From Comamonas sp009360615 (lineage in GTDB: Bacteria > Pseudomonadota > Gammaproteobacteria > Burkholderiales > Burkholderiaceae_C), in assembly GCF_035784015.1 (NCBI RefSeq), contig NZ_JALKOW010000003.1: a stretch of 64,000 bases of DNA; one strand, given 5' to 3'. The position numbers and the translations under genes were made by a program. The notes under the pieces were generated by a model. It was given only the letters and a program-made list of their open reading frames with translations, made no database searches and was not told where the DNA came from. Each line of letters starts with the position of its first letter. The first letter of the stretch is position 1. This document shows, piece after piece, positions 46,991 through 55,632 of this stretch.

Positions 46991-49351
46991 TCACTCGCTG
47001 CGGGCCGGAACCAGGACATCGCGCTGCCCACTGGAGGTGAGCGAGCTGACCAGGCCCGCCCTTTCCATCTGCTCCAGAAGATTGGCAGAGCGGTTGTAGC
47101 CGATGCGCAGTTTGCGCTGAACGTAGGAAATGCTGGCCTTGCGGTCTTTCAGCACGATCTCGACGGCCTGATCGTAGAGTTCGTCCTTTTCGCCACCGCC
47201 CTCGCCATCGTCATCGCCGCCCTCGCCGTCGGCAGAGCCGCCTTCCAGGATGCCTTCGATGTAGTCGGGCTCGCCCTGTTCCTTGAGATAGCTGACCACA
47301 CGGTGCACCTCGTCGTCGGAGACAAAGGCGCCATGCACGCGGATCGGCAGACCGGTGCCACTGGCCATGTACAGCATGTCGCCCATGCCCAGCAGGGTCT
47401 CCGCCCCCATCTGGTCCAGCACGGTGCGACTGTCGATCTTGCTGGAGACCTGGAAGGCAATGCGGGTCGGAATATTGGCCTTGATCAGGCCCGTGATCAC
47501 GTCCACGCTGGGTCGCTGGGTCGCGAGAATCAGGTGAATGCCTGCCGCACGCGCCTTTTGTGCCAGTCGGGCGATGAGCTCTTCGATTTTCTTGCCCACC
47601 ACCATCATCAGATCGGCCAGCTCATCGATCACGATGACGATGTGCGGCAGGCGCTGCAGCGGCTCGGGCTCTTCGGGCGTCAGGCTGAAAGGGTTGGGAA
47701 TCGACTCCTCGCGCGCCTTGGCCTCGTCGATCTTGCTGTTGTAGCCGGCCAGATTGCGCACACCGAGCTTGCTCATGAGCTTGTAGCGGCGTTCCATCTC
47801 GGCCACGCACCAGTTCAGGCCGTTGGCCGCCTGCTTCATGTCGGTGACCACCGGGCACAGCAGGTGGGGAATGCCTTCATAGACCGACATTTCCAGCATC
47901 TTGGGATCGATCATGAGCAGACGCACATCGCGCGCCTCCGCCTTGTAGAGCAGCGACAGAATCATGGCATTGATACCCACGGACTTGCCCGAACCCGTCG
48001 TGCCGGCCACCAGCACGTGGGGCATCTTGGCCAGATCGGCCACCACGGGATTGCCTACGATATCCTTGCCCAGGCCCATGGTCAGCAGGCTCTTGGCGTC
48101 GTGGTAGACCTGAGAGCCCAGCACTTCGGACAGACGAATCGACTGGCGCTTGGCGTTGGGCAGCTCCAGCGCCATGTAGTTCTTGCCGGGAATGGTCTCG
48201 ATCACGCGAATCGACACCAGGGACAGCGACCTTGCGAGATCCTTGGCCAGATTGACGATCTGCGAGCCCTTGACGCCCGTGGCAGGCTCGATCTCGTAGC
48301 GGGTGATCACAGGGCCGGGCATGGCCGCAACCACACGCACTTCGACACCAAAGTCCTTGAGGCGCTTTTCAATCAGCCGGCTGGTCATCTCCAGCGTCTC
48401 GGCAGACACCAGCTCCTGACGCTGCTGGGCCTGGTCCAGCAGGTCCACCTGAGGCAGCTTGCTGTCGAGATGATCGGTGAACAGCGGCTTCTGGCGCTCC
48501 TTGACCACCCGGGCGCTGGGCTGACTGGCTTCCTGCAGCACGGGCTCGATGATCTGCACGGGCTGATGCACCGGTGCCGTGATTGCCCCTTCGGAACGAT
48601 CGAAAACCACTTCCTCGCGCTCGCGAGCCGCTTTCTTGCCGGCAGAGACATCCTTGGCAATTTCGCGGCGCTCGCGCCCGAACTGCACCATGCCGTCAAG
48701 GCGCGCGCCCAGGCCCTCCGCCAGCCTGCCCCAGGAGAAGCCGAACACCATGGCCGCCCCCAGCACGAACAGGCAGATGCCGATCAGCCCCGAGCCGGCA
48801 AAGCCCAGCCATTTGAGGGCATTGAAGCCCATCATGTAACCAAACACCCCTCCCGCCGGACCGGGCAGCAGGTTCTCGAAACGGTACAGACGCGTCCATT
48901 CCAGCGAGCAACTGGCAATCATCAGGACGGCCAGGCCGCCCCAGAACAGAAAACGGCGGCGCCACAGCGGCATCAGCGCCAGAGGGGTGCCATCCTTGTT
49001 CACCCCTCCACGCATCCAGCGCACCAGCGAAGTCACCCAGGCCTGCACGGCGGCCAGCACCAGCCACCAGATGGACATGCCGAAGCCGAAATAGCAGGCA
49101 TCGGCCAGCCAGGCCCCCACGCGGCCCATCCAGTTGTGCACGAACGGCTTCTGCCCGGCGCCCGACGTGGACCAGGCAGCGTCTTGCGGCGAGTAGGTGA
49201 ACATGGCCATGAGCCAGAACACCAGCGCCAGCAGGCCGATCAACAGCAAAACCTCCTGGCTGAAGCGAATCACTCCATAGCGCGGAGCAGCAGCACGGGA
49301 TTTTGATTTGCCGGAAGAAGACGCGTTCGAAGCGTTCAGTGTGTATGTCAT
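46991..49351 (-). CDS. ftsK: DNA translocase FtsK
   Basis: 786-residue septal DNA translocase that moves chromosome ends towards dif. Four or five N-terminal helices (about 30-200) anchor it at the division site, followed by a short charged linker (about 200-320), far shorter than in E. coli. The motor domain has AGTTGSGKSVGINAMI (Walker A) and VIVIDELADLMMV (Walker B). The gamma domain near 725-786 (DRKASISYVQRKLRIGYNRS) reads KOPS. A Gly/Asp/Glu-rich patch (about 698-714) precedes it. The ATG at 49351 was chosen over an upstream TTG. Confidence 0.95.
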   Translation of the reverse strand: MTYTLNASNASSSGKSKSRAAAPRYGVIRFSQEVLLLIGLLALVFWLMAMFTYSPQDAAWSTSGAGQKPFVHNWMGRVGAWLADACYFGFGMSIWWLVLAAVQAWVTSLVRWMRGGVNKDGTPLALMPLWRRRFLFWGGLAVLMIASCSLEWTRLYRFENLLPGPAGGVFGYMMGFNALKWLGFAGSGLIGICLFVLGAAMVFGFSWGRLAEGLGARLDGMVQFGRERREIAKDVSAGKKAAREREEVVFDRSEGAITAPVHQPVQIIEPVLQEASQPSARVVKERQKPLFTDHLDSKLPQVDLLDQAQQRQELVSAETLEMTSRLIEKRLKDFGVEVRVVAAMPGPVITRYEIEPATGVKGSQIVNLAKDLARSLSLVSIRVIETIPGKNYMALELPNAKRQSIRLSEVLGSQVYHDAKSLLTMGLGKDIVGNPVVADLAKMPHVLVAGTTGSGKSVGINAMILSLLYKAEARDVRLLMIDPKMLEMSVYEGIPHLLCPVVTDMKQAANGLNWCVAEMERRYKLMSKLGVRNLAGYNSKIDEAKAREESIPNPFSLTPEEPEPLQRLPHIVIVIDELADLMMVVGKKIEELIARLAQKARAAGIHLILATQRPSVDVITGLIKANIPTRIAFQVSSKIDSRTVLDQMGAETLLGMGDMLYMASGTGLPIRVHGAFVSDDEVHRVVSYLKEQGEPDYIEGILEGGSADGEGGDDDGEGGGEKDELYDQAVEIVLKDRKASISYVQRKLRIGYNRSANLLEQMERAGLVSSLTSSGQRDVLVPARSE

Positions 49352-49608
49352 ACGCAGGCGCAAGCTTACCTTAGGCCCTTATCCAAGCGGTACATTCGGC
49401 CAAGACGATCGCTCAGCGTAATGCAAGCACATGCAACAAAACAGCCATGTGGCGGCCCGATTCGCTTCATCACTATCATTTTTAACAATTCCGGTGATTA
49501 AAAACCGCTGCACGCGCAGACCTTGATCCGGAGCGATACTCCCACATCTTTTCCATGTTTTCATGACCGCGCGCCGGTTGTCGGCCTGCTTTTTCAGAGT
49601 TCCGCTCC

Positions 49609-50562
49609 ATGTCCTCTACCAAACACGCACAAGTTCTCATCCTGGGCTCCGGCCCTGCCGGCTACACCGCCGCCGTCTACGCGGCACGTGCCAATCTCAA
49701 GCCTCTGCTGATCACAGGCATGGCGCAGGGAGGCCAGCTGATGACCACCACCGAAGTGGACAACTGGCCGGCCGACGTCATGGGCGTGCAGGGCCCCGAG
49801 CTGATGCAGCGGTTCCAGGAACATGCCGAGCGCTTCAAGACCGAAATCGTTTTCGACCACATCAACCAGGTCGACTTCTCCAAGCGCCCGTTCACTCTGA
49901 CCGGCGACAGCGGCGTCTACACCTGCGACTCGCTGATCATTGCCACCGGCGCATCGGCCAAGTACCTGGGCCTGCCTTCCGAGGAGGCCTTCATGGGCCG
50001 CGGCGTCTCGGCCTGCGCCACCTGCGACGGATTCTTCTATCGCGAGCAGCCGGTTTGCGTGATCGGCGGCGGCAACACGGCCGTGGAAGAGGCCCTGTAT
50101 CTGTCCAATATCGCCAGCAAGGTCACCCTGGTGCACCGCCGCGACAAATTCAAGGCCGAGCCCATTCTCGTGGACAAGCTGATGGACAAGGTCAAGGAAG
50201 GCAAGATCGAGCTCAAGACCCATTTCACCCTGGATGAAGTGCTGGGCGACCACAGTGGAGTGACCGGCATCCGCATCAAGAGCACGCAGGATGGCCACAC
50301 GGAAGAAGTCAAGCTGCAAGGCGCCTTCATCGCCATCGGCCACCACCCCAACACCGACATCTTCCAGGGTCAGCTGGAGCTGGAAAACGGCTACATCGTC
50401 ACTCAGGGCGGCCTCAAGGGCTTTGCAACACAGACCAGCGTGCCCGGCGTATTCGCCGCCGGCGACTGCCAGGACCATGTCTACCGCCAGGCCATCACCA
50501 GCGCCGGCACCGGCTGCATGGCGGCCCTGGACGCCCAGCGCTTCCTGGAACAGGAATCCTGA
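49609..50562 (+). CDS. trxB: Thioredoxin-disulfide reductase
   Basis: 317-residue FAD enzyme that reduces thioredoxin with NADPH. FAD-binding GSGPAG is at 13-18, the redox-active C136-A-T-C139-D in the NADPH domain, GGGNTA at 153-158 and the GVFAAGDCQD FAD motif near the C-terminus. It is divergent from ftsK, a common arrangement in this group, and is followed by a terminator. Confidence 0.95.
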   Translation: MSSTKHAQVLILGSGPAGYTAAVYAARANLKPLLITGMAQGGQLMTTTEVDNWPADVMGVQGPELMQRFQEHAERFKTEIVFDHINQVDFSKRPFTLTGDSGVYTCDSLIIATGASAKYLGLPSEEAFMGRGVSACATCDGFFYREQPVCVIGGGNTAVEEALYLSNIASKVTLVHRRDKFKAEPILVDKLMDKVKEGKIELKTHFTLDEVLGDHSGVTGIRIKSTQDGHTEEVKLQGAFIAIGHHPNTDIFQGQLELENGYIVTQGGLKGFATQTSVPGVFAAGDCQDHVYRQAITSAGTGCMAALDAQRFLEQES

Positions 50563-50616
50563 TGACGCCAGGCCGCTCCGGCGTCTGAGCGACTGTTAGC
50601 GCATGTTCGGCGCAAA

Positions 50617-50663
50617 AGCCCTTGGGTTTGGCCAGTTTTGGCCGACACCAGGGGCTTTTTTAC
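50617..50663 (+). terminator. Terminator after trxB
   Basis: aaaagccct..ggt and acaccaggggctttt can pair with small bulges around an inner hairpin, followed by six T residues. Confidence 0.65.
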
Positions 50664-50671
50664 GAGAACGC

Positions 50672-50677
50672 TATAAT
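50672..50677 (+). promoter_or_regulatory. -10 box (TATAAT) of the rpmB-rpmG operon
   Basis: A perfect TATAAT lies 162 bases upstream of rpmB, just after the trxB terminator. No good -35 box is at 16-18 bases. The transcript would have a leader of about 155 bases with ggattccag twice. Confidence 0.5.
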
Positions 50678-50839
50678 CGCAGACTTTGCTGGATTCCAGG
50701 TTCGCGCTTTACCGTGCTTCGGGACTTCCGCAATCGGGCTACCGCCACCCATTACAAACTGGCGAGGTGAGGTTGTCGGCACCTCCTGCTCCTGCAGGAT
50801 TCCAGAGCCGGCGGCCGATTCAACTATCGGAGTGTCCCA

Positions 50840-51073
50840 ATGGCACGCGTATGTGAAGTTACGGGCAAGAAGCCCATGGTGGGCAACAATGTTTCCCACG
50901 CCAACAACAAGACCAAGCGTCGTTTCCTCCCCAACCTGCAATACCGCCGCTTCTGGGTGGAGAGCGAAAACCGTTGGGTGCGCCTGCGCGTTTCCAGCGC
51001 TGCTCTGCGCCTGATCGACAAGAACGGTATCGACTCCGTGCTCGCAGACATGCGCGCTCGTGGCCAAGCTTAA
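50840..51073 (+). CDS. rpmB: 50S ribosomal protein L28
   Basis: 77-residue L28, starting MARVCEVTGKKPMVGNNVSH and KTKRRFLPNLQ. It forms an operon with rpmG 20 bases downstream, as in most proteobacteria. The length is standard. Confidence 0.97.
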   Translation: MARVCEVTGKKPMVGNNVSHANNKTKRRFLPNLQYRRFWVESENRWVRLRVSSAALRLIDKNGIDSVLADMRARGQA

Positions 51074-51093
51074 TTTCCTGAAGGAGAAACACC

Positions 51094-51264
51094 ATGGCTG
51101 CTAAAGGCGGACGCGAAAAGATCAAGCTGGCTTCCACTGCTGGTACCGGTCACTTCTACACAACGACCAAGAACAAGAAGACGATGCCTGAAAAGATGTC
51201 GATCATCAAGTTCGACCCCAAGGCTCGCAAGCACGTCGAGTACAAGGAAACCAAGCTGAAGTAA
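51094..51264 (+). CDS. rpmG: 50S ribosomal protein L33
   Basis: 56-residue L33: MAAKGGREKIKLASTAGTG at the start, then FYTTTKNKK and KKHVEYKE-like RKHVEYKETKLK at the end. It lacks the CxxC zinc pairs, so it is the zinc-independent form. AAGGAG lies 8 bases before the ATG. It is the second gene of the rpmBG operon and is followed by a terminator. Confidence 0.96.
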   Translation: MAAKGGREKIKLASTAGTGHFYTTTKNKKTMPEKMSIIKFDPKARKHVEYKETKLK

Positions 51265-51283
51265 TTCGGCCTGTTTCCTGAAA

Positions 51284-51316
51284 AGCCGCCTCACGCAAGT
51301 GCAGGCGGTTTTTTCA
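51284..51316 (+). terminator. Terminator of the rpmB-rpmG operon
   Basis: gccgcct and aggcggt pair around an 11-base loop, followed by six T residues. Confidence 0.8.
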
Positions 51317-51419
51317 TGCCTTGGCGGCACCGGGCTCGACGCGAGGCCACCATCTGAAACTTCCCCATGTCGACCCCCTCCCTATACTTGGCGCTTTGCA
51401 ACCTACAGGGACGGACCAC

Positions 51420-52178
51420 ATGAATCACAGGGCACTGAGCACATTGCTTTTTTCGCTTGCCGTGTCGCCAGTCGTCTTCGGCCAGACGTTCATCTGCCCC
51501 ACGGGCCCCGGCCCAGGCCAGCGACAGGTCGGCATGACCGGAGGTTCGCCGGGTCTGGCCTCCGTCCCCGTCTGCGAACAATTCGGCCCTGCGCCTGCCG
51601 CGCCCCAGCGTGCGGAACCGTCGCCCGCCGATGCACTGGGCGGTCTGGCACGCAGCCAGCTGGAGCTGCTGCGCGAGGGGCAGGAGCTGGTCAGGGAAGG
51701 ACAGAGAATTGCCCAAGACCCGCAGTACCAGAAGCTGCGCAAGGGCTACTGGATGTTTTCGCATGACGAGAAAAACCCGCGCTCGGGTCTTGGATGTGCG
51801 GCGATTTTTGGCAGCATGTCCGGTGCCGTTCAGCTCTCGGGCCCCACGGCCAAGCACGACGGTGCCCTGCTGACCTTTCTGGGCATGGACATTCCCCAGC
51901 CGGCCAGCCCGCGCAAGATCAGAACCACGCTGACCCAGAACCAGGACCGCCCCCAGGAAGTCGGCGCCATCAACTACACCATGTCCAATGGCAAATGGGG
52001 TGCCATCGTCTACGCACTGGGCGGCCCCGAGGCGCTGGTCAAGGAACTGGGGGAAGAGGAGGAATCCCGCTTCAAGGTCTCCGTGGACGGCAAGGAGGTG
52101 ATCAACACCTTCTACAAGGAGGGTCACAAGGCCCGTGATTTCCTGCGCCAGTGCATGGCCGGTCAGCCGACGAAGTAA
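51420..52178 (+). CDS. Hypothetical exported protein with four cysteines and a helical segment
   Basis: 252-residue protein I do not recognise. A signal peptide (about 1-21, ending FGQ) suggests export. The mature part has two early cysteines (FICPTG and VPVCEQF), a Pro/Ala-rich linker and a strongly helical, charged stretch (about 78-108, LELLREGQELVREGQRI). A globular C-terminal part holds GLGCAAIFG and FLRQCMAG, so two disulfides are possible. The ATG at 51420 begins the signal peptide. It lies between the rpmBG operon and a convergent MocR gene and has no operon partner. Confidence 0.7.
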   Translation: MNHRALSTLLFSLAVSPVVFGQTFICPTGPGPGQRQVGMTGGSPGLASVPVCEQFGPAPAAPQRAEPSPADALGGLARSQLELLREGQELVREGQRIAQDPQYQKLRKGYWMFSHDEKNPRSGLGCAAIFGSMSGAVQLSGPTAKHDGALLTFLGMDIPQPASPRKIRTTLTQNQDRPQEVGAINYTMSNGKWGAIVYALGGPEALVKELGEEEESRFKVSVDGKEVINTFYKEGHKARDFLRQCMAGQPTK

Positions 52179-52194
52179 AGGACCTCGGCCGGCG

Positions 52195-53721
52195 CTAGAT
52201 GCGCGGATTCTGTCCCAGCTGCCGGCAGGCCATCGCGCCCAGATCCTGCATCGCCCTCTCCATGAGTTCGTCGACCGGATGGGTGCAGGCCAGGCGCATG
52301 CAGTGCTCATACCGACCGGAGTTGGAAAACATGCTGCCCGGCGCAATACGTATGCCGCGCGCCAGGGCTGCCGTGAACAGATCCGAGGTGGACATCTGCG
52401 CGGGGAACTCCAGCCACAGGCACAGACCGCCGCTTGGCAGACTCATGCGCGTGCCCAGGGGAAAATGGCGTGCGACCAGCCGGGCCATGGCCTCGCGCTG
52501 GCGCTTGAGTTGCTGTCTGAGCTTTTCCAGGCTGCGTTGATGGGTGGGTGAGCCCAGCACCTCGGCCACGACCAGTTGCCCCAGGGTCTGGGTGTTTCGG
52601 CTTTGCGCGAATTTCAGCATCTGGATACGGCCATGCCATTGGCCGCCATTCATCCAGCCCTGGCGCAGGCCCGGCGCCAGACTTTTGTTGAAGGCCTGGC
52701 AATAGATCACATGCCCCGAGACACTGTCCCAGGCCTTGAGCGGTTTCACCGGCGACCCTTCGACAAACAGACCGTAGGAGTCATCCTCGATCAGCGCCGC
52801 CCCATGGGCCGCACACAAGGCCAAGAGCCTGGCCTTTTTTTCATCAGGCATGCGCGCGCCCAGCGGCATCTGCAGCTCCGGAACCACGACCACGGCCTTC
52901 AGGCGCGGCTGGGTCTGAAAAGCCAGCTCCAGCGCCTCGATGGACATGCCGGAGCGCGGACTGCAGGGGATCTCCAGCGTTTGCAGCTGCAAGGACTCCA
53001 CCACCTGCAACAGGCCGTAATAGGTTGGCGATTCGACGGCCACCATATCGCCGGGAGATGCCACGGCTGCGAGAGCCAGGCTCACCGCCTCGGAGTTGCC
53101 GGTGGTTGCCAGCACGTCTGCAGGCGCCACACGGATGCCGGAGGCCAGCGCCCGTCTGGCCATGGCCTGCTGGAACAGCGGGTGATTGCCTTGATTCGCG
53201 AGCAGAGAGCGCCCCTGCGAGAGCAGGGTCGGATGCTCGCGCAGCAGCCGGGTGACGGTCTTGTTCAGATAGTGATGATCGAACAAGGAGGCAGGCGGCG
53301 TGCAGCCACCGATGTCCATATAGACCTCAGCCTGGCGACCGCGCTCGAGCAGCAGCGAAATATGCTCGTTGATACCCACGAAATGCGCGTGCGCCCCGGG
53401 AGCCAGCGGCCGGCTCAGGTCCGGCTCGCTGGTCAGCGGGATATCAGCCGCCTTCGTCGCGCACACGAAATAGCCCACGCGGGGTCTGGCCTCCAGACAG
53501 CCCTGAGCCTCCAGAAAACGCAACACCTGCAAGGCGGTCGAAAGGCTGATGTCATGCCGCGCCATCAGTTCGCGCACCGACGGCATGCGCTCCCCGGGTT
53601 TCAGGCTTCCCAGCTCTATGGCGGCGCTGTAGTGCGCGGCCAGCCGTTGATACAGCGGCAGCGGCACATCGCTTGCCGCATCATCGACAGGCTGTGGTGC
53701 AGAGATGGTGGAAGTCAGCAT
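52195..53721 (-). CDS. MocR/PdxR-type GntR regulator with aminotransferase domain
   Basis: 508-residue regulator fusing a GntR winged helix (about 18-88, with RMPSVRELMARHDISLSTAL) to a fold-type I aminotransferase domain (about 120-500). The PLP lysine is K346 in FNKSLAPGLRQGW, and EDDSYG lies at 312-317. The usual NPxG loop is MPLG at 285-288, so the Asn that normally contacts PLP is missing. Such proteins sense PLP or amino acids and often control neighbours. The ATG at 53721 fits the family N-terminus. It is divergent from the DUF2917-like gene. Confidence 0.88.
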   Translation of the reverse strand: MLTSTISAPQPVDDAASDVPLPLYQRLAAHYSAAIELGSLKPGERMPSVRELMARHDISLSTALQVLRFLEAQGCLEARPRVGYFVCATKAADIPLTSEPDLSRPLAPGAHAHFVGINEHISLLLERGRQAEVYMDIGGCTPPASLFDHHYLNKTVTRLLREHPTLLSQGRSLLANQGNHPLFQQAMARRALASGIRVAPADVLATTGNSEAVSLALAAVASPGDMVAVESPTYYGLLQVVESLQLQTLEIPCSPRSGMSIEALELAFQTQPRLKAVVVVPELQMPLGARMPDEKKARLLALCAAHGAALIEDDSYGLFVEGSPVKPLKAWDSVSGHVIYCQAFNKSLAPGLRQGWMNGGQWHGRIQMLKFAQSRNTQTLGQLVVAEVLGSPTHQRSLEKLRQQLKRQREAMARLVARHFPLGTRMSLPSGGLCLWLEFPAQMSTSDLFTAALARGIRIAPGSMFSNSGRYEHCMRLACTHPVDELMERAMQDLGAMACRQLGQNPRI

Positions 53722-53918
53722 GGGGACAGAACGCAGGGCCGGACAGGCATCATGCCAGCAAGCCCTGTTCTGCAACAGATACAGATTGTTGGCAAAGACA
53801 CCGAAACAGCGGCTGCAAAATCCGCGCTGCTACGCCCGCGCGGAACGCTGGCTGTGCCTGTTCTGCCGAGCCGCTCCTGCCTACGCTTGAGGACCTGATT
53901 CACAGACCTTGAGCCACC

Positions 53919-54314
53919 ATGTCACCGTCGGACTACTCCCCGAAAACACATAGCCTCCACAGCGGCCAGGCCGCATCGCTGCAGTTTGAACCCGGCTGCG
54001 AACTGTTCTGCCAGCATGGGCCGCTGCACCTGGCCATCGGGCCGCTGAGTTTTACCGACAATCACTTCGGTCAGGTCATGGTGCTGCAAACCGGGCAAAG
54101 CTGGCGCTGCCCCAGCCGCACCTGGGTGCAGCTGAGCACGCCGGCGTGCGCGGTCTGGATTCAGTATCCGGCGACACCGATACAGGCGAGCGCCGCCCGC
54201 CCGAACAGGGCAGTGCAGCGGCTCGCCGCAGGAAAAGCCCTGGGCTTCGCGGTTGCCAGAATCTGGCGGCAGCTCGGCAAGCTCGGCCTCAGACGTGGGC
54301 AGCGCGCAGCTTGA
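53919..54314 (+). CDS. DUF2917-like small protein
   Basis: 131-residue protein beginning with a beta-rich domain (about 10-80: LHSGQAASLQF, ELFCQHGPLHLAIGP, WVQLSTPACAVW), the cupin-like pattern of DUF2917. A basic C-terminal tail (about 90-131, with many Ala and Arg) follows. The function is unknown. It is divergent from the MocR regulator, the neighbour that may control it. Its last 26 bases overlap the end of the convergent desaturase gene. Confidence 0.6.
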   Translation: MSPSDYSPKTHSLHSGQAASLQFEPGCELFCQHGPLHLAIGPLSFTDNHFGQVMVLQTGQSWRCPSRTWVQLSTPACAVWIQYPATPIQASAARPNRAVQRLAAGKALGFAVARIWRQLGKLGLRRGQRAA

Positions 54315-55509
54315 CGGAGAAATCCCTGAGTGCCGCAATGCCGCTGGCCTCGGCACGCTGGCACCAGGCCTGCAGCTGGCCCGTCAGCTGCTCGCGGCTC
54401 AGACTGGTGTTGAGCCACAGCTGACGCAGCTCTTCACGCATGACCAGCATCTGGTCGATCACCGGGTGTGCCGCGCGCGCCTGCGCCAGCTGGCACTGGG
54501 CTCGCTCGGGCACCTTGTCGGCATCGCGGTGCAGCCAGCGCTGCACGCCCTTGAGCAGGGAAACATCCGACTTCTGCGCCTGCTTCTGCTTGAGCAGATC
54601 CAGTTCGTGACGGACCGCTGTGCGCACGCCGCGCGCATAACGGGCCATGACCTCGTAGCGGTTGGCAATGATGGCTTCGAGCGTCAGCTCGTCGGCCACG
54701 GGCTTGACGGCGCCCATGCGCAGGCGCGGCGGGGTCTTCTTGACCTTGGCCCAGCCCAGCTTCTGCATGAGGCTGATATAGACCCAGCCAATGTCGAACT
54801 CATAGGGCTTGACGGAAAACTTGGCCGAAGTGGGAAAGGTATGGTGGTTGTTGTGAAGCTCCTCGCCGCCAATGATGAGGCCCCAGGGCACCAGATTGGT
54901 GGAGGCATCCGTGGCCTCATAGTTGCGATAGCCCCAGAAATGCCCCACGCCATTGACCACGCCCGCAGCCCAGAATGGAATCCAGACCATCTGCATGGCC
55001 CAGATCGACAGTCCGATCGCGCCGAACAGCGCCACATTGAGAATGAGCATCAGCGAGGGACCCATCACCGAGTGGCGATAGATATTGCGCTCCATCCAGT
55101 CGTCGGGCGTGCCGTGACCGTATTTCTTCAGCGTTTCCTCGTTCCTGGCCTCGGCGCGGTAGAGCTCGGCGCCTTCGCGCATCACCTTGCCCAGACCACG
55201 GGTCTGGGGACTGTGCGGATCTTCCTCGGTTTCGCACTTGGCATGGTGCTTGCGGTGGATGGTCACCCACTCCTTGGTCACCATGCCTGTTCCCAGCCAG
55301 AGCCAGAAGCGGAAGAAGTGCGAGGGGACGGGGCCCAGATCCAGCGAACGATGGGCCTGGCTGCGGTGCAAAAAGATGGTCACCGCCGCAATCGTGATAT
55401 GGGTCGTGAACAGGGTGTACAGCAACAGCTGCCACCAGGACAGATCCCACAGCCCATGGGCCATCCAATCCACGACGGCATTCCAGATCGAGGCGATATC
55501 CAGCGACAT
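54289..55509 (-). CDS. Membrane fatty acid (acyl-CoA delta-9 type) desaturase
   Basis: 406-residue membrane di-iron desaturase that introduces a double bond into fatty acyl chains. The three His boxes are H48RSQAH53, H85RKHH89 and H219NNHH223, set between hydrophobic helices. The start MSLDIASIWN at 55509 was chosen over a longer frame without a ribosome site. The C-terminal 150 residues are soluble, helical and charged, longer than in the minimal enzyme. It should adjust membrane fluidity. Confidence 0.88.
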   Translation of the reverse strand: MSLDIASIWNAVVDWMAHGLWDLSWWQLLLYTLFTTHITIAAVTIFLHRSQAHRSLDLGPVPSHFFRFWLWLGTGMVTKEWVTIHRKHHAKCETEEDPHSPQTRGLGKVMREGAELYRAEARNEETLKKYGHGTPDDWMERNIYRHSVMGPSLMLILNVALFGAIGLSIWAMQMVWIPFWAAGVVNGVGHFWGYRNYEATDASTNLVPWGLIIGGEELHNNHHTFPTSAKFSVKPYEFDIGWVYISLMQKLGWAKVKKTPPRLRMGAVKPVADELTLEAIIANRYEVMARYARGVRTAVRHELDLLKQKQAQKSDVSLLKGVQRWLHRDADKVPERAQCQLAQARAAHPVIDQMLVMREELRQLWLNTSLSREQLTGQLQAWCQRAEASGIAALRDFSVKLRAAHV

Positions 55510-55632
55510 AAATAACAAAGCCTTTGGCAAAACACCGCGCCCACCCAATCAGCACGGTCGTGCCATTTTAGGTGAGACGCTGACCGGCCCGCCACCGATT
55601 TTCCGGAGACGGATACCGGATTTGTACCGAAG

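Noticed and set aside
46751..49306. 851-residue open frame antisense to ftsK
   Set aside because: ftsK is well supported by its motor motifs. The plus-strand frame is a shadow with no family features.
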